Part shown: in pieces, positions 38,129 through 49,821 of the stretch
Layout: each line of letters opens with the position of its first letter
Position numbering within the stretch: position 1 is the first letter of the stretch
DNA from: Agrocybe praecox
Lineage: Eukaryota; Basidiomycota; Agaricomycetes; Agaricales; Agrocybaceae
Direction of reading: 5' to 3'
NCBI GenBank assembly: GCA_964017145.1
Contig: OZ024850.1
Coordinates: 535,618 to 599,617 of the forward strand
Length of the DNA: 64,000 nucleotides
Position numbers and translations under genes: made by a program
The notes under the pieces: model-generated
Database searches by the model: none
Seen by the model: the letters and a program-made list of their open reading frames with translations, nothing else
Told to the model about the DNA's origin: nothing

Positions 38129-40290
38129 ATGAACGAAACGATTCGGGTCGTTTTCTTCAATCTGAGGTTTAGGCTGTATGTCCTCAGAATCATCATCCTA
38201 TCTGCTCTCGTGGCTACTGTGACCAGCATTTCGATCTACTCAACGTATGACCGGGATTACCCAATTAAATGGACGGCGCTACTTGCTTTCATCACGGTCC
38301 ACCATATACTTGTGTAAGCTTAATCTTCAGTCGCGCTTGAGATGTTTCTGAGTCGCGCGGTACCAGTGCTGGTCGCCCGAGGTTCCTTCTATACATACTC
38401 GATCTATTACTTGCCATAGGAGAAGCCATAGGTAAACAATAAATCTCAATCCATGATTATCGACTGAAATTTTGGGTTCATTTTTCCAACTAGCTACCGG
38501 CTTCTACGTTACCCAGAGGCGGCAGGACGACGTATACTTCAAGCCATGGGCTCCTGAAGTCGTCATCTATCATGCTGCCTCTATCTACATTCTTCTTGCC
38601 TGTCTTTCACTCTTCACCATCTTCAGACTGGCAAATGTTGCCTGGTCACCGGAAAATGTTGTCCGGTCTTACAAGAAGATTCTCGAGCTTATCCGAAGCC
38701 CTTTGGATATGTTTGAGAAATTGTGGACTGATGAAGAGGATTGTCCTACTATCAGTACGCTTTTTGTTGGGCGTACATTCTGGAGAGAGCATTTCCCGTA
38801 GGTTTTCTTACTGCTCTTAACGGACTCCAATACTTAGATTTCGTTTGACAGGGGCGAATCAAAAATTGTGATGATTTTGAGGGGACTCTTGGGGCTTGGG
38901 ATGATAGTGCTACTATTTTTCTACGCCATGCTCCACCTGGTGTATGACCCTATCCGGGAGACGTCCTTGACTCCTGTTCATGAGTATCGCACCACTATCC
39001 CGCCGATAGACTATCAAATAGATGATCCGATATGGAACATCGTAATAGGGCCAGTGAGTACATAATATATACAGCTTCAAGGATGGCCTCGATTGTTGAA
39101 AACCTCATCCAGTATCTTTTTCGGAATGAATCTGAACGGCAGAAAGTAATTGAAACAATAACCGTTACTCCATTACAAGATCCCAGTTCGTTCTCACCCA
39201 CTTAAAGTTTCGACTAGACTTACAAGCCATATTTAGCGGCTGACTGCGAATTAATTCCTTTACCGCCAGTACAAGCTCGACCAAAAGTACTGCCTCCTAT
39301 TACCTATCAATGCCATGGACAGCTGTTTGAAAACAAGACATTTGACACAATGCCAGAGGGTATTCTTATTACAGTCAACTATACAACACTTCAGTTTGAT
39401 ACAATAATCCAGGCCCTGAATGTGGTGGTCGGATTATTTAACCAAACCAGTGTCGGTGTCGACACACTAGTTCCCAAAAGCGTTTCTTTGAGCATCGTTC
39501 CCGGAGTCAACCTCATCGCCGCCATAAGCCTCAGCATTCGGGAGGTGTTTGTTAACCCAGGTGTCGCCGCCTTTGGAATGTATCAGGTTTGTACTTTCTT
39601 TCCCTTCTGACTTGAAATCATATCTGACCGTTATTCCAGACGACCAAACCCATGTGGATTGGCACTGTTACAAGCATCTACCATGACCCCTCTCCTGACA
39701 TCACCCGCGGCCCTGCGGTTTCTACTTTACTACTTTACCTCCAAGATCCAGACCCCACCGAATTGAGCATTTTGTCTGACCAGAGGGATAACTCTGTTCT
39801 GGCCGGATTTTCCGCTCTCGGTGGTCTGTGGACCTCTCTCTGTGGCCTGTTTGTACTCATGTTCGGAGGATCCATGCTACACTATTTATATGGTGAGAAT
39901 TTCATGTCATTTCGAACAAACATATATTTGTTTGTCGTGATCCAGGTTTGATACTTATGTTCAACCGTAGGCTCGAAAGACATTTCCGTTCTCGGTGCGG
40001 CTCACTCGTTCAACCACACGACGTTAAGGGAAGAGTTCCAGAAAAAATATCCGGGTATCGCCAAAGAGGAGAAAGACGGGATTCTTGCTCTTCTTAGCGA
40101 CCACATTATCGACCTCAACTTTTTGAAGAACTCGTCATCATCATCAAAGGAACCGGACTTGGAGAAAGGTCGCACCGATACAGATTCGTCCAATTCTGAG
40201 GCGAAGACTCGAGATATGCAGAGTCACTCCGCTATCGAGAGCCCGGAATTAGACCCCGTAGAGAAGCATTCTCTCCTTGTGAACTCGTAA
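38129..40290 (+). CDS. Array copy B: six-TM family protein, type-2 tail cut short by a nonsense codon
   Basis: Same exon plan as copy A. Distinctive points: an insertion in the cytosolic loop (ANVAWSPENVVRSYKKI), and an extracellular domain with ADCELIPLPPVQARPK and sequons NYT and NQT. The sixth membrane segment is GGLWTSLCGLFVLMFGGSML, followed by the type-2 tail ISVLGAAHSFNHTTLREEF. The tail has a Ser/Glu-rich acidic stretch and ends EKHSLLVNS at the stop 40288-40290. Relatives C-E have CAA (Gln) where B has TAA and continue to a conserved ending LRPLxxQPSV. In B this ending remains readable in frame to about 40368, so the loss looks recent. The rest of the frame is intact. Confidence 0.78.
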
Positions 40291-43200
40291 TTTGCGCCTA
40301 GTACCTATGAAGCGAATGATACGTCAGACAATATTCTCAGGCCACTTCTGAAACAGCCTTCGGTTTGATCCTCTGTAATTATGTACCCTTACTTGGTCCG
40401 TCGAACGAATGTTTTTGGGTTTCTCTTTTGTACATTAGGAATATGCACCTCAATATCATTTTCTCTCTATTTACACGAGCAGATATAAACGGAAGTGCAG
40501 ACACCCCCTCCTCATTTACAATGACCACAACATCGGATCGAATGCCCCGAAGACCAAGAATATGTAGGTCGGACTCATGATCAATATGCCGCACCCTTTG
40601 GGGTTTGACGATCAACACATTCACGTGATCACTGGCGCTTAATTTCTTCAAGCGCCTTGGTATCAATTGGTATCAGTGGGACTTCAAGATCAGGTAAATA
40701 TTGCGAGACCTTAAAATAAGGACTCGTATTAAAATAACCTGACGAAAAACTGTTCTTATTACCCAGTCACGCGTTAAAACCGGGTACATCGAGTGCCTTT
40801 CATAATAATCTAATACGCATAAGTACCATGCCGAACGCTAGGTCTTCATGAGCCCAAACGTTACGGATGAGCAAGCCGCTGCGAGGACCACCTGCTTACA
40901 CAACGTAGGTCATAAAAATACAATTTTTGGATACTTACACTCGCTCTCTTTTTGACAATTTAAAACAATTGAAAAGGACTTAGTGTATTATAGCCTCCGC
41001 TCATATTTTTAGACTCCGCCGGACGAGGTCTCGTCTCCGCCAGCTCCGCTTGGCCCATAACTAACAAGTAAATACACACTTGATCCTACGATATACATAT
41101 CTTGGGAGGAACGAGTCCCATCAGCGCTGTTCTTCGTAAGAATATATTCACATACACACACACATATATAGATGACTTTTTTTCGCGTATGTATAGCTAG
41201 CAAATAGCTAGTATACCTGGGCGTTGACGGTTCTGTCACCTTCTTCCATTCGTTCGTTCCTGTCTGGTTTACCAGTGACTTCAGCCATACCCACCATCAC
41301 CATCTGTCCAGTTTGGGGTGGGATGCGTAGTGGGGTCTCCGTCGATAAATTCCGTGATGTCGGATGCTGTGTTTGTGACATACGGTGCTATATAGCAGTA
41401 TCCCAGCGGTACTTCGTTGACCTCCTGGGACAGGAAGTCAATCAATCGAAACGGGTTGGAGTTTGAAAGAGTAGAGGGGGGAAGGCGATGTAGGTCAAAA
41501 TAGTTAACTATGGACTTGGGACAAAGAATGGGGACGAACGAGAGATTGGGATACGGTACGTACGGAGGCGCTCAACGTGCTCTCGTGTTCGGGCTTGGGT
41601 TCAGGTTTGCGTTTCGCGTTTCTACTAGCGGAGGAAATTGAGAAACAGATGAATGAATGAAATATGTACTTGGGACAACGAAGAGAAAACGAGAGAACCT
41701 GAACGCGAACGAAAGGGGAGAGCACAAGAAAATAACCCATCCACCAGTAGCGCTCTACTTTTCTCGATTTCATCTCATCCTTTTTTTCGTTCCCTGTTTG
41801 TTTCTTATGATGATGATGTTTTGCGACCTACAAGTCAGCCCACAGACAAAGATTGAGGAGAGGAAAGATAAACCCGACTCGAGAGGGCAAAGTGCCATGG
41901 CATCTGCACCGGGACAAGGCTAGTGAGTGGTGCCGGTGAACTCGAGTACTAGGCGTAGGTCGCGAATTGAATGCACTTAGTTTTCGTACTGATAGTCTAT
42001 TTAGGACTGTGAGAGTGGTTGGGAGTTGGCGCGGACGTTAAGTACAAATTGGCGACAGACGAGGGCTGGAGCTCTGGAGATCCGGTAGGACAGGCGTGCC
42101 TGGAATTGAGAATTAGAAAAGGTCGCTTTTGTGTCGTCGCCGCGTGACGTCATCTTTCTTTCTTCTCGAGCACTTTCTCTTGCGCTTCAAACGAACGCTG
42201 GAGCAGTCCAGAGTGCAGCTGGAAGGCGTAGCTGGGCTCGGAAGCGCGTCGAGCAGCCTCGCACGATGGCGGTAGTGGTCAAAGGATGATGTATTCGGCT
42301 ATGGACGCGTCGCTGGCATACAGGTAATGGATCTGGTCTAGACTACGGATCGGGCAGTCGGTCAGACTACACTGCCACAACGCGAGCGCGAGTCGATCAA
42401 TCGAGTTCGAGACCTGCCCTCTCCCTCCTCTTCTTCTTGGGCCCTAGGCGAGCCAGACTTCGTATTTATTTGGCGATGAGTACTTCCGGCGTTCATCAAA
42501 AGACGCATCGGCCTGGACGCATTGCAGCGTCTCGGAACTATCCACCAAGCTTCATTAAAGATTATTATCGAGGGAAAACTGCTATCAGTACTTGATTTAC
42601 ATAAACGTACAATCAGCCATGTGGTCCAATGGTACAACGCTCCTCCAACTTTGCATTCACACAACTTATAGTAGTACTCGGTTTACCATACTTGTAAACT
42701 TCGGTACATGATAGTACGTTCTAAGTTCTCTTTAAATAACGTTTGTTATATAAAAATAGTGGCCATATCTATCACGAAATCTTCTATGAGAGTACCTGTG
42801 TGTCGTTATCAACACAGCAAGCTACCTGTGTAAGAACAATTTGTCACATTTCCAATCAGATACACAGCTTACTAGTACTTGACCTTCTATATCTTGTCAG
42901 CTTGATCTTTGGGTATGAGACCCCTCGTTAGTCTGAAGTGATTCGACAACGATCTTTCCTGAATGTCCAGTGATCATCCGGTCACAAATTTACTAGCCTT
43001 GAATTCCTTTGTTTTTTTTTTTTCAAGTCCGCTTTGTGGCGCGGCGGTTGCCATATTCGCTTACCCCTTTTCTCACGGTAGCCAGCCTCGGCTCTAACGC
43101 TGTTTCCTGCCAGCAACCATGTATTGTACTTCAATTGGCCCTCCACCTCCGAAACACAGGTATGAAAACACATACACTTGTACCTGTTGGAATCAAAACA

Positions 43201-43742
43201 TGCCTTACAGTGAGTACTACTTCTTTGTGAAAGTTTCTTACACCTCGATATTGAATCTTTTTGCCACGCATCGCTTCTTCATTCATGTATCGTAGGAAAA
43301 CGCGCGGACCGTGGCGTAATATTTGATCCCAGCGGAAGCATATATTTTGGGAAGCATTCTTCGTACGTTCAAACAGTCACACGGTACAGGCTAACTACCT
43401 ACTCTGCTCAGCTTGGGTGCGTTTGAAAAGATGATGATATGATTGGATAAGTTCCCTGACGATTTCCACCAACTTTCTGACTTTTTCTGTTCCCCCAACT
43501 CTAGTAACAATTCATCTTCATAAGACGGTGATTCAATGGCTGTTCAAGTACCTTTCTAGAACTGCTTTACCATCAGGTACGTCCGGTCACCGCGCAACTT
43601 CTTGTTTTAACGGAGGCTTCGTGTCTAGAATAGGAGCGTCTAAATCGAGAGCTGCTGTGCGGCGCAGGAATATGCCTCATGTGAGTTTGTATCGTTGGAT
43701 AGCCAAAGCTTTATCTATTACCACCATATATGGCTCACATCT
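40291..43742. other. Array spacer B-C
   Basis: 3.5 kb. Contains the lost end of copy B's tail (to 40368), a 3' flank shared with the other units, CA/TA microsatellite near 41155-41170, a possible fossil minus-strand frame around 41230-41480 that is partly matched at 61890-62000, the CRE-like site at 42145, and the degenerate recurrent minus-strand ORF at 42982-43173. The type-1 relic found in later spacers is missing here: the sequence jumps from gggccctaggcgagcc straight to the downstream block near 42450. Confidence 0.6.
42145..42152. promoter_or_regulatory. CRE-like palindrome TGACGTCA (unit B)
   Basis: Perfect CREB/ATF-type octamer in a conserved block (gcgtgacgtcatctttc). Conserved in four spacers. 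Which gene it would serve is unknown. Confidence 0.45.
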
Positions 43743-43749
43743 TTATAAA
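43743..43749 (+). promoter_or_regulatory. TATA box, copy C
   Basis: TTATAAA 54 bp before the start codon at 43797. Confidence 0.6.
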
Positions 43750-43796
43750 CTGTCAGTTCTCCTTCAGAGAACGCAAGCACCGACCACACGCCCCTC

Positions 43797-46060
43797 ATGA
43801 ACGAAACGATCCGGATCGTTTTCTTCAATCTGAGGCTTCGGCTGTATATCCTCAGAATCATTGTTCTATCTGCTTTAGTGGCCACTATAGGCAACATTTC
43901 TATCCATTACACGTACCTCAGTACCTTTCTAGATGGATGGACCGCACTGTTTGCTTTCATCACGGTCCACCATATACTCGTGTAAGCACTAAATCCGATA
44001 GTATCTGAGATAATTCTCAGACTTGCGCAAACTCAGTACTTGTCGCTTGAAGTTCTTTCCAGCAGTACTTGATCTGATACTTGCCATTGGAGAAGTCATA
44101 GGTAAGCAATATCTCGCCATTGGTATAGAATCTCGCATTCATTCCTATCTTAGGTATCGGTGTCTACACTAAACATAGCGATATACTCTTTATCTACCCA
44201 TGGGCTCCCGAAGTCATCGTCTATTATACTGTTGCTACCTACACACTACTCGTGTGTCTTTGTCTTCTCACTATCTTCAGACTTGCCAGTGTTGTTCAGT
44301 CATATGGAAAGATCTTACTCAGCTCATTGGACATGTTTGGGGGATTGTCGCCGCATACGGAAGATCAACCCACTATCTCCACTCTTTTTGGAGGACGTAC
44401 ATTTTGGAAAGAACATTTCGAGTAGGCTCTCTTACTCCTGCTAATGGATGTTAATACTGAGATTTTGTTTGACAGGGGCGAAGCGAAAATTGTGAGGATT
44501 CTGCGGGGACTCTTGGGGCTTGGGATCATAGTGCTACTATTTTTCTACTCCATGCTTCATCTAGTATATGACCCTATCCGGGAGACGTCCTTGACTCCTG
44601 TTCACGAGTATCGCGTCACTATCCCGCCGATAGACTACAAAATAGATCCTATGATATGGAACATCGTAATAGGCCCGGTGAGTACCTAATATATACAGTT
44701 TCAAATATGCCCTCGTTTATTGGAAACCCCCCCACAGATTACCATCTTTGATGTAGCGACACAGAAGGATATAATTTTTTCACAGCAGGATATACTCAAT
44801 TCGCAGCAGGATATAATCAATTCAATAAGCGTTATTCTGCTGGAAAGGCCCGGTTCGTTCTCATTTACTTGAAATCTTAAGATGGCTTCCAAAACGTATC
44901 TAGACCCAGACCCAAACACCACTTATGAACCGTGCGACACGATTCAACAGTCGCAAAACACTACCGACGGCTCAATTTTAGCTCTAATCACCTACACATG
45001 TTACGGACAGACTTTGACATCAGACGGGTCATTTGCTCGAGTAATTCCAGACGGTGTTCTTATTACAGTCAACTATACAACAATACCTCGGCCTAATTAC
45101 GGGGTGCAAGCTTTGAATGTGGTGGTCGGATTATTTAACGAAAGCAGTGTCGGTTTCGACATTCTCTCAAAAAGCGCTTCTTTGAACGTCGTTCAAGGAG
45201 TCAATCTGATCGCCGCCATAAACCCCAACATTCGGGAGGTGTTTGTTAACCCAGGTGTCGCCGCCTTTGGACTGTATCAGGTTTGTACTGTCTTTTCCCT
45301 TCTGACTTGGAATTAAATTTGACCGTTATTCCAGACGACCAAGCCTATATGGATTGGCATGGTTACAAGCATCTACCATGACCCCTCTCCAAATATCACC
45401 CGCGACCCTGCGGTTTCTACTTTACGGCTTTACCTCCAGAGCCCAAACCCCATCGAATTGAGAATTTTGTCCGACCAGAGGGAGAACTCTGTTTTGGCCG
45501 GATTTTCTGCTCTCGGTGGTCTGTGGACCTCTCTGTGTGGCCTGTTTGCACTCATGTTCGGAGGATCCTTGCTGAACTATTTATATGGTGAGAATCTCGT
45601 GTCATTTCGAATAAACATATATTCGTTTGTCGTGACCCAGGCTTGATACTTATGTTTAACTTTAGGCTCGAAAAACATTTCCGTTCTCGGTGCGGCTCAC
45701 TCGTTCAACCACGCGAGGTTAAGGGAAAAGTTCCAGAAAAAATATCCGGGTATCAAAGAGGAGGACGACGGGATTCTTGCTCTTCTTCGTGACCACATCA
45801 TCGACCTCAGTTTTTTGAAGGACCCGTCATCATCATCGACGGACCCGGACGTGGAGAAAGGTCACACTGGCACAGATTCGTTCAATCCTGAGGCCAAGAC
45901 TCGAAAGAGGCGGACTGACGCCACCGAGCACTCAGAATCAGACACGGTAGAGAAGGATTCTCTCCTTGTGGACTCACAATTTGCGCCTAATAGTACCTAT
46001 GGAGTGAATGATGCGTCATACAAGACTCTCAGGCCACTTCGGAAACAGCCTTCGGTTTGA
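43797..46060 (+). CDS. Array copy C: six-TM family protein, type-2 tail
   Basis: Complete by inspection: exon 1 opens NETIRIVFFNLRLRLYILRI. The six hydrophobic segments sit as in copy A (for example GLGIIVLLFFYSMLHLVYDP and GGLWTSLCGLFALMFGGSLL). The extracellular domain has an in-frame 7-residue triplication (QKDIIFS, QQDILNS, QQDIINS) just after the fifth segment, the sequence PDPNTTYEPCDTIQQSQNT, and sequons NTT, NYT and NES. The last intron (45588-45665, 78 nt) leads to the type-2 tail: ISVLGAAHSFNHARLREKF, then DPDVEKGHTGTDSFNPEAKT, a basic RKRR cluster, EHSESDTVEKDSLLVDSQFA and the ending LRPLRKQPSV. The RKRR and acidic serine clusters look like trafficking or phosphorylation sites (inference). 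No break seen. Confidence 0.82.
44762..44824 (+). repeat. In-frame 21-bp triplication in copy C
   Basis: Three imperfect copies beginning cagaagg/cagcagg at 44762, 44783 and 44804. Copies A and D have one copy at the same place, so C expanded without loss of frame. Confidence 0.8.
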
Positions 46061-47912
46061 TCTTTTGTATATCTCTCCATCAAATTTCCAACGAATGTCT
46101 TTCTCCTTTAAACTTCTCTTTTGTATTTTAGGAATATGCACTCCATATTATTTTCGCTCTATTTACATGAGCAGATATAAGCGGAAGTTCAGACTCATGA
46201 TCAGGATGCAGCACCTTTCGCGGCGGACAATTTGATGTTTATTCGGGCCGAGAGGGTTCAGGTGTTCATTTTGTCGGCGATGGAGCCAAGGCATGATACA
46301 TGTGACGTAACTCACCAATGCCGCCGTGCCGACAATGTAACTTATACTAAAGCTAGTATTTCTTCGTTGTAAAGCTTCGGTGCGAGATTTTCAAGTTTCA
46401 GAATACCTGAAGTATATCCCTGGACCAATTTATGCTTAAATTAATCGTATATCGCCATGAGACGAGCTCAGAAATAGTAGAAAATTATAAAAGCTATGGA
46501 GAGGTACATTGAAAGGCATTTTCAGATATTCAAACATGATATACTACCTAATTTTCTAATGAGAAATATTTCCAATCGTAAAATCTCATTAGCTATCCAG
46601 AAACAGAAAATTGGGCTACAATCTTTTGGCGCAAGGACGAAAATGTGACATAAATATTGTAACTCCGAATGAACACATAAATGACCAGCTGTGATGCCAT
46701 CAAATGCCCACGTGAATGAACTAGCCCGCACGGCACAAATGAACAGTTGAATGTCCGCCGTGTTTGGAGTTTGGACGAATCAACTTGAAATAGCACGGGG
46801 TCTAACGGAACGGCCGGCCCCGGCGTCCAGCCGAGCAAATGGTGAGTGATGGGAAAATTGCTTCGCGCTTGTCTGCTCATCACCACCATTGTGCCAGCCA
46901 GCATCGTCGTCCGGCGGTCGTATCTTACTCGAATTTCATGTGATCATGTGATCACTGGTGCTTAATTTCTTCGAGCCTCGGCACGGTGGGACTTTAAGAT
47001 AGGGGATATAACAATACTCACTTTATCCTACGATATATAGAAGACTTACTTCTTTCGCATATTTATAGCTAGCATACCCGGGGTCCTATCAACAATAACA
47101 GAGGGGGAAGGGCGATGTAGGTCAAAATAAACAATGGACACTTGGACAAAGAATGGATAATGGATATGGTACGTACGGAAGCAACGTGCTCTCGTGTTTG
47201 TGTCCGGGTTCAGGTTTTTGTTTCGCGTTTCTACCAGCGGAGGAAATTGAGACACAAATAAATCAATCAAATATATACTTGGGTCAAAGAAGAGAAAACG
47301 AGCAAACCCGAACCCGAACGAATGGGGAAAGCAGAACAAAACGACCTACCCGCAGGTACCGCTCTACTTTTCTCGTCCTCCTTTTCGTTCCCTCTGCTTC
47401 TTATGATGATGATGTTTGGCGACCTACAAGTCAGCCCACGACAAAGATTGCGGGGAGGAAAGATAAACTCGACTCGAGAGGGCAGAGTTCCATGGCATCT
47501 GCACCGGGACACTAGTGAGTGGTGCCGGTGAGCTCGAGTACTAGGCGTAGGTCGCGAATCGAGTGCACTTAGTTCTCGTATTGGTAGTCTATTTAGGACT
47601 GTGAGGGTGGTTGGGAGTTGGCGCGGACGTTAAGTACAAAGTGGCGATCGACGAGGTCTGGAGATCCGGTAGGACAGGTGTGCCTGGAATTGAGAATTAG
47701 AAAAGGTCGCTTTTGGGTCGTCGCCGCGTGACGTCATCTTTCTTTCTTCTCGAGCACCGCTTCAAACGAGCGCGAGCGCGAGTAGATTGATCGAGTTCGA
47801 GGCCTCCCTCGCCCTCTCGATATCTCCCCCTCCTCTCCTTCTTGGGCCCTACGCAAACCAGCTGAGGAACAAACAAGCCAGCACCTGCAAAAGCTGTCGG
47901 TTTGTTTCCGAA
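46061..47912. other. Array spacer C-D, left part
   Basis: 1.85 kb of 3' flank shared with other units plus a region (46260-46930) with no clear partner in them and no recognised gene. Contains the CRE-like site at 47729. Confidence 0.5.
47729..47736. promoter_or_regulatory. CRE-like palindrome TGACGTCA (unit C)
   Basis: Same conserved block as at 42145. Confidence 0.45.
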
Positions 47913-48305
47913 GACAAACTCCGTTTTATCCGGTTTCTCCGCTCTCGGTGATCTGTGGACCTCTCTCTTCGGCTTATTCTTGGAGAATACTTGCTGCACT
48001 ATCTATATGGTGGACTTTTCAACCCTTTTGTTTCATGGGCTACTATATACTCACTGTTGATTCTATATAGGTTCGAAGGATATTTCTATTTTTGGTGCGG
48101 CTCATACATTCAACCGCGATGATACTTATAAGGAAAGCATTCTTGAAAAAATACCCGGATATTGCAATTTGCAGATGAGCAGGACAATCATGGGATTCTC
48201 GCAGTTATTCGAGACCGCATCATCAATCTTGACTTTTTGCACAATGCACCATCCTCACCCGATGTAGAGAAAGAGCTTCAGAAGGATCGTGTCGTTGAGG
48301 CCTGA
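47913..48305 (+). pseudogene. 5'-truncated relic of the six-TM family with type-1 tail
   Basis: Homology begins abruptly at the sixth membrane segment (NSVLSGFSALGDLWTSLFGL), with a short deletion that shifts frame inside it. The type-1 intron (ending ttgattctatatag) and the last exon follow. In that exon a 4-bp insertion after gatgata and a small duplication near 48170 break the frame. It ends at the same gaggcctga stop as copy A. No upstream exons are present, so this is a non-functional fragment. Confidence 0.8.
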
Positions 48306-49767
48306 GGCCTTGAGCTTGGGGACTAACAAGTTTCCCGTTGCTCTTTCCTTGCGCGGCTCATGCTAGTCCCTCTATTTCTTGAAATAACGTGTAATCTATA
48401 TATTCTATGTTAACAGCTAATTACCGAATATATCGGACTTCGTATCTATTTGGCGATGAGTGTTCATCAAAAGACGCATCAGGACGCATTGCAGCGTCTC
48501 GGAACTATCCGCCAAGCTTCATTAAAGATTATTATCGAGGGATAATTACTATCAGTACTTAATCTACATAAACGTACAATCAGCCATATGGTCTGCTACA
48601 ACCCTCCTCCAACTCTGCATTCACACAAGTAGTAGCCTTACTCGATTCACCATACTTGTGAACGTCGATACATGATGGAACGTTCTAAGTTCTCTTTAAA
48701 TGATACCTTCTAATAGTTATATTTATCATGAAATGCTATGGGGGAGTACCTGTGTGTCGTTATCAACACAGCAAGCTACCTGTGTAAGAAGAACAATTTA
48801 TCACAATTTCAATCAGATACCTTCCTGAGGACCCTCGAAATCTTGTCAGCTTGATCCTCGGGTATGAGACCCTCATTAGTCTGAAGTAATTTTGCAACGA
48901 TCTTTCCAGAATGTCCGGTGGTCATCCAATCCCAACTTTTTTGGAATTCCTTTTTCTTTTCAAGTTTTTCAGTTAACTTTGTGGCGCGGCGGTTGCCGTA
49001 TTCGCCTACCTTTTTGGCGTTGATTTCGCACGGCCGGTAGCTGACTTGGCTCTGGCGCTGCGTTCTGTCAGCAATTGACCATGTACTGTAGATATTTTGG
49101 GTCTGCACCTCTGAAACACAGGTATGAAGACACATATACCTGTATCTGTGGGAAATCAGAATAGTTAACATGCATAGCAGTGAGTACTAATTTTGCTTTA
49201 TGGAAATTTTTCTTACCCACTCGATATTGAATATTTTCCCACGCATCGCTTCTTCAGCCATAGATCATAGAAAACGCGCGGACTGCGACATGATACCAGC
49301 TTGAAAAGCATATATTTTGGGAATCGTTCTTCGTACGTCCAAAAAATTACATTCCAAAGGCCAACTCTTTTTTCCCTTATAATACTCTGCCCAGCCTGCG
49401 TGCGTGCAACATGATTCGAGGATAAATTCCCTGACGATTCCACTGTATTTCTAACTTTTTCTGTTCTCCCCGTGTCAGGCAATAACTCATCACACCGTAA
49501 CTCAGTGGCTATTCAGGTAAACCTGTCTAGAACTGCTTTACGATCAGGCACGTCCGGTGACCGCGTAACTTCGTAGGAACATGCATCATGTGTGTTTGTA
49601 TCGTTGGATAGCTTTATCCATTACCACACTATATGGTCCGCTTCTCATCTTCTAATATGTTTCTCCATCTTCTGACTGTTTACACAATGCTATGCGTCTA
49701 CTCACTGTCCCGGTGAGCGTCTATCAAGTTGGCCACATGACGGATGATAAGCAGATAAGGATCACTC
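48306..49767. other. Array spacer C-D, right part
   Basis: Matches the A-B spacer from tcaaaagacgcatcaggacg through to the conserved upstream block before copy D. Holds the best-preserved recurrent minus-strand ORF (48809-49171). Confidence 0.55.
48809..49171 (-). other. Recurrent minus-strand ORF of the repeat unit (120 codons)
   Basis: Unrecognised. Contains CEINAKKVGEYGNRRATKLT, then QKSWDWMTTGHSGKIVAKL and NEGLIPEDQADKISRVLRK. Related but damaged frames lie at the same place in the other spacers: 37264-37503, 42982-43173, and 57218-57787. At the last site the matching parts are CEINAKKVSDYG and LIPEDQADKIQRVLRK. It could be a second gene carried by the duplication unit, or simply duplicated non-coding DNA with chance open frames. 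Differences between copies include single-base shifts, so most copies are not functional. Confidence 0.35.
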
Positions 49768-49774
49768 TTATAAA
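49768..49774 (+). promoter_or_regulatory. TATA box, copy D
   Basis: TTATAAA 54 bp before the start codon at 49822. Confidence 0.6.
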
Positions 49775-49821
49775 CTGTCTGTCTTCTTTCAGAGAACGCA
49801 AGCACCGACCACACGCCCCTC

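Noticed and set aside
41009..41480. Minus-strand frame with TEFIDGDPTTHPTPNWT as a gene
   Set aside because: The copy near 61900 has a stop in the same stretch and frames shift between copies; at most a fossil, so only noted in the spacer description.
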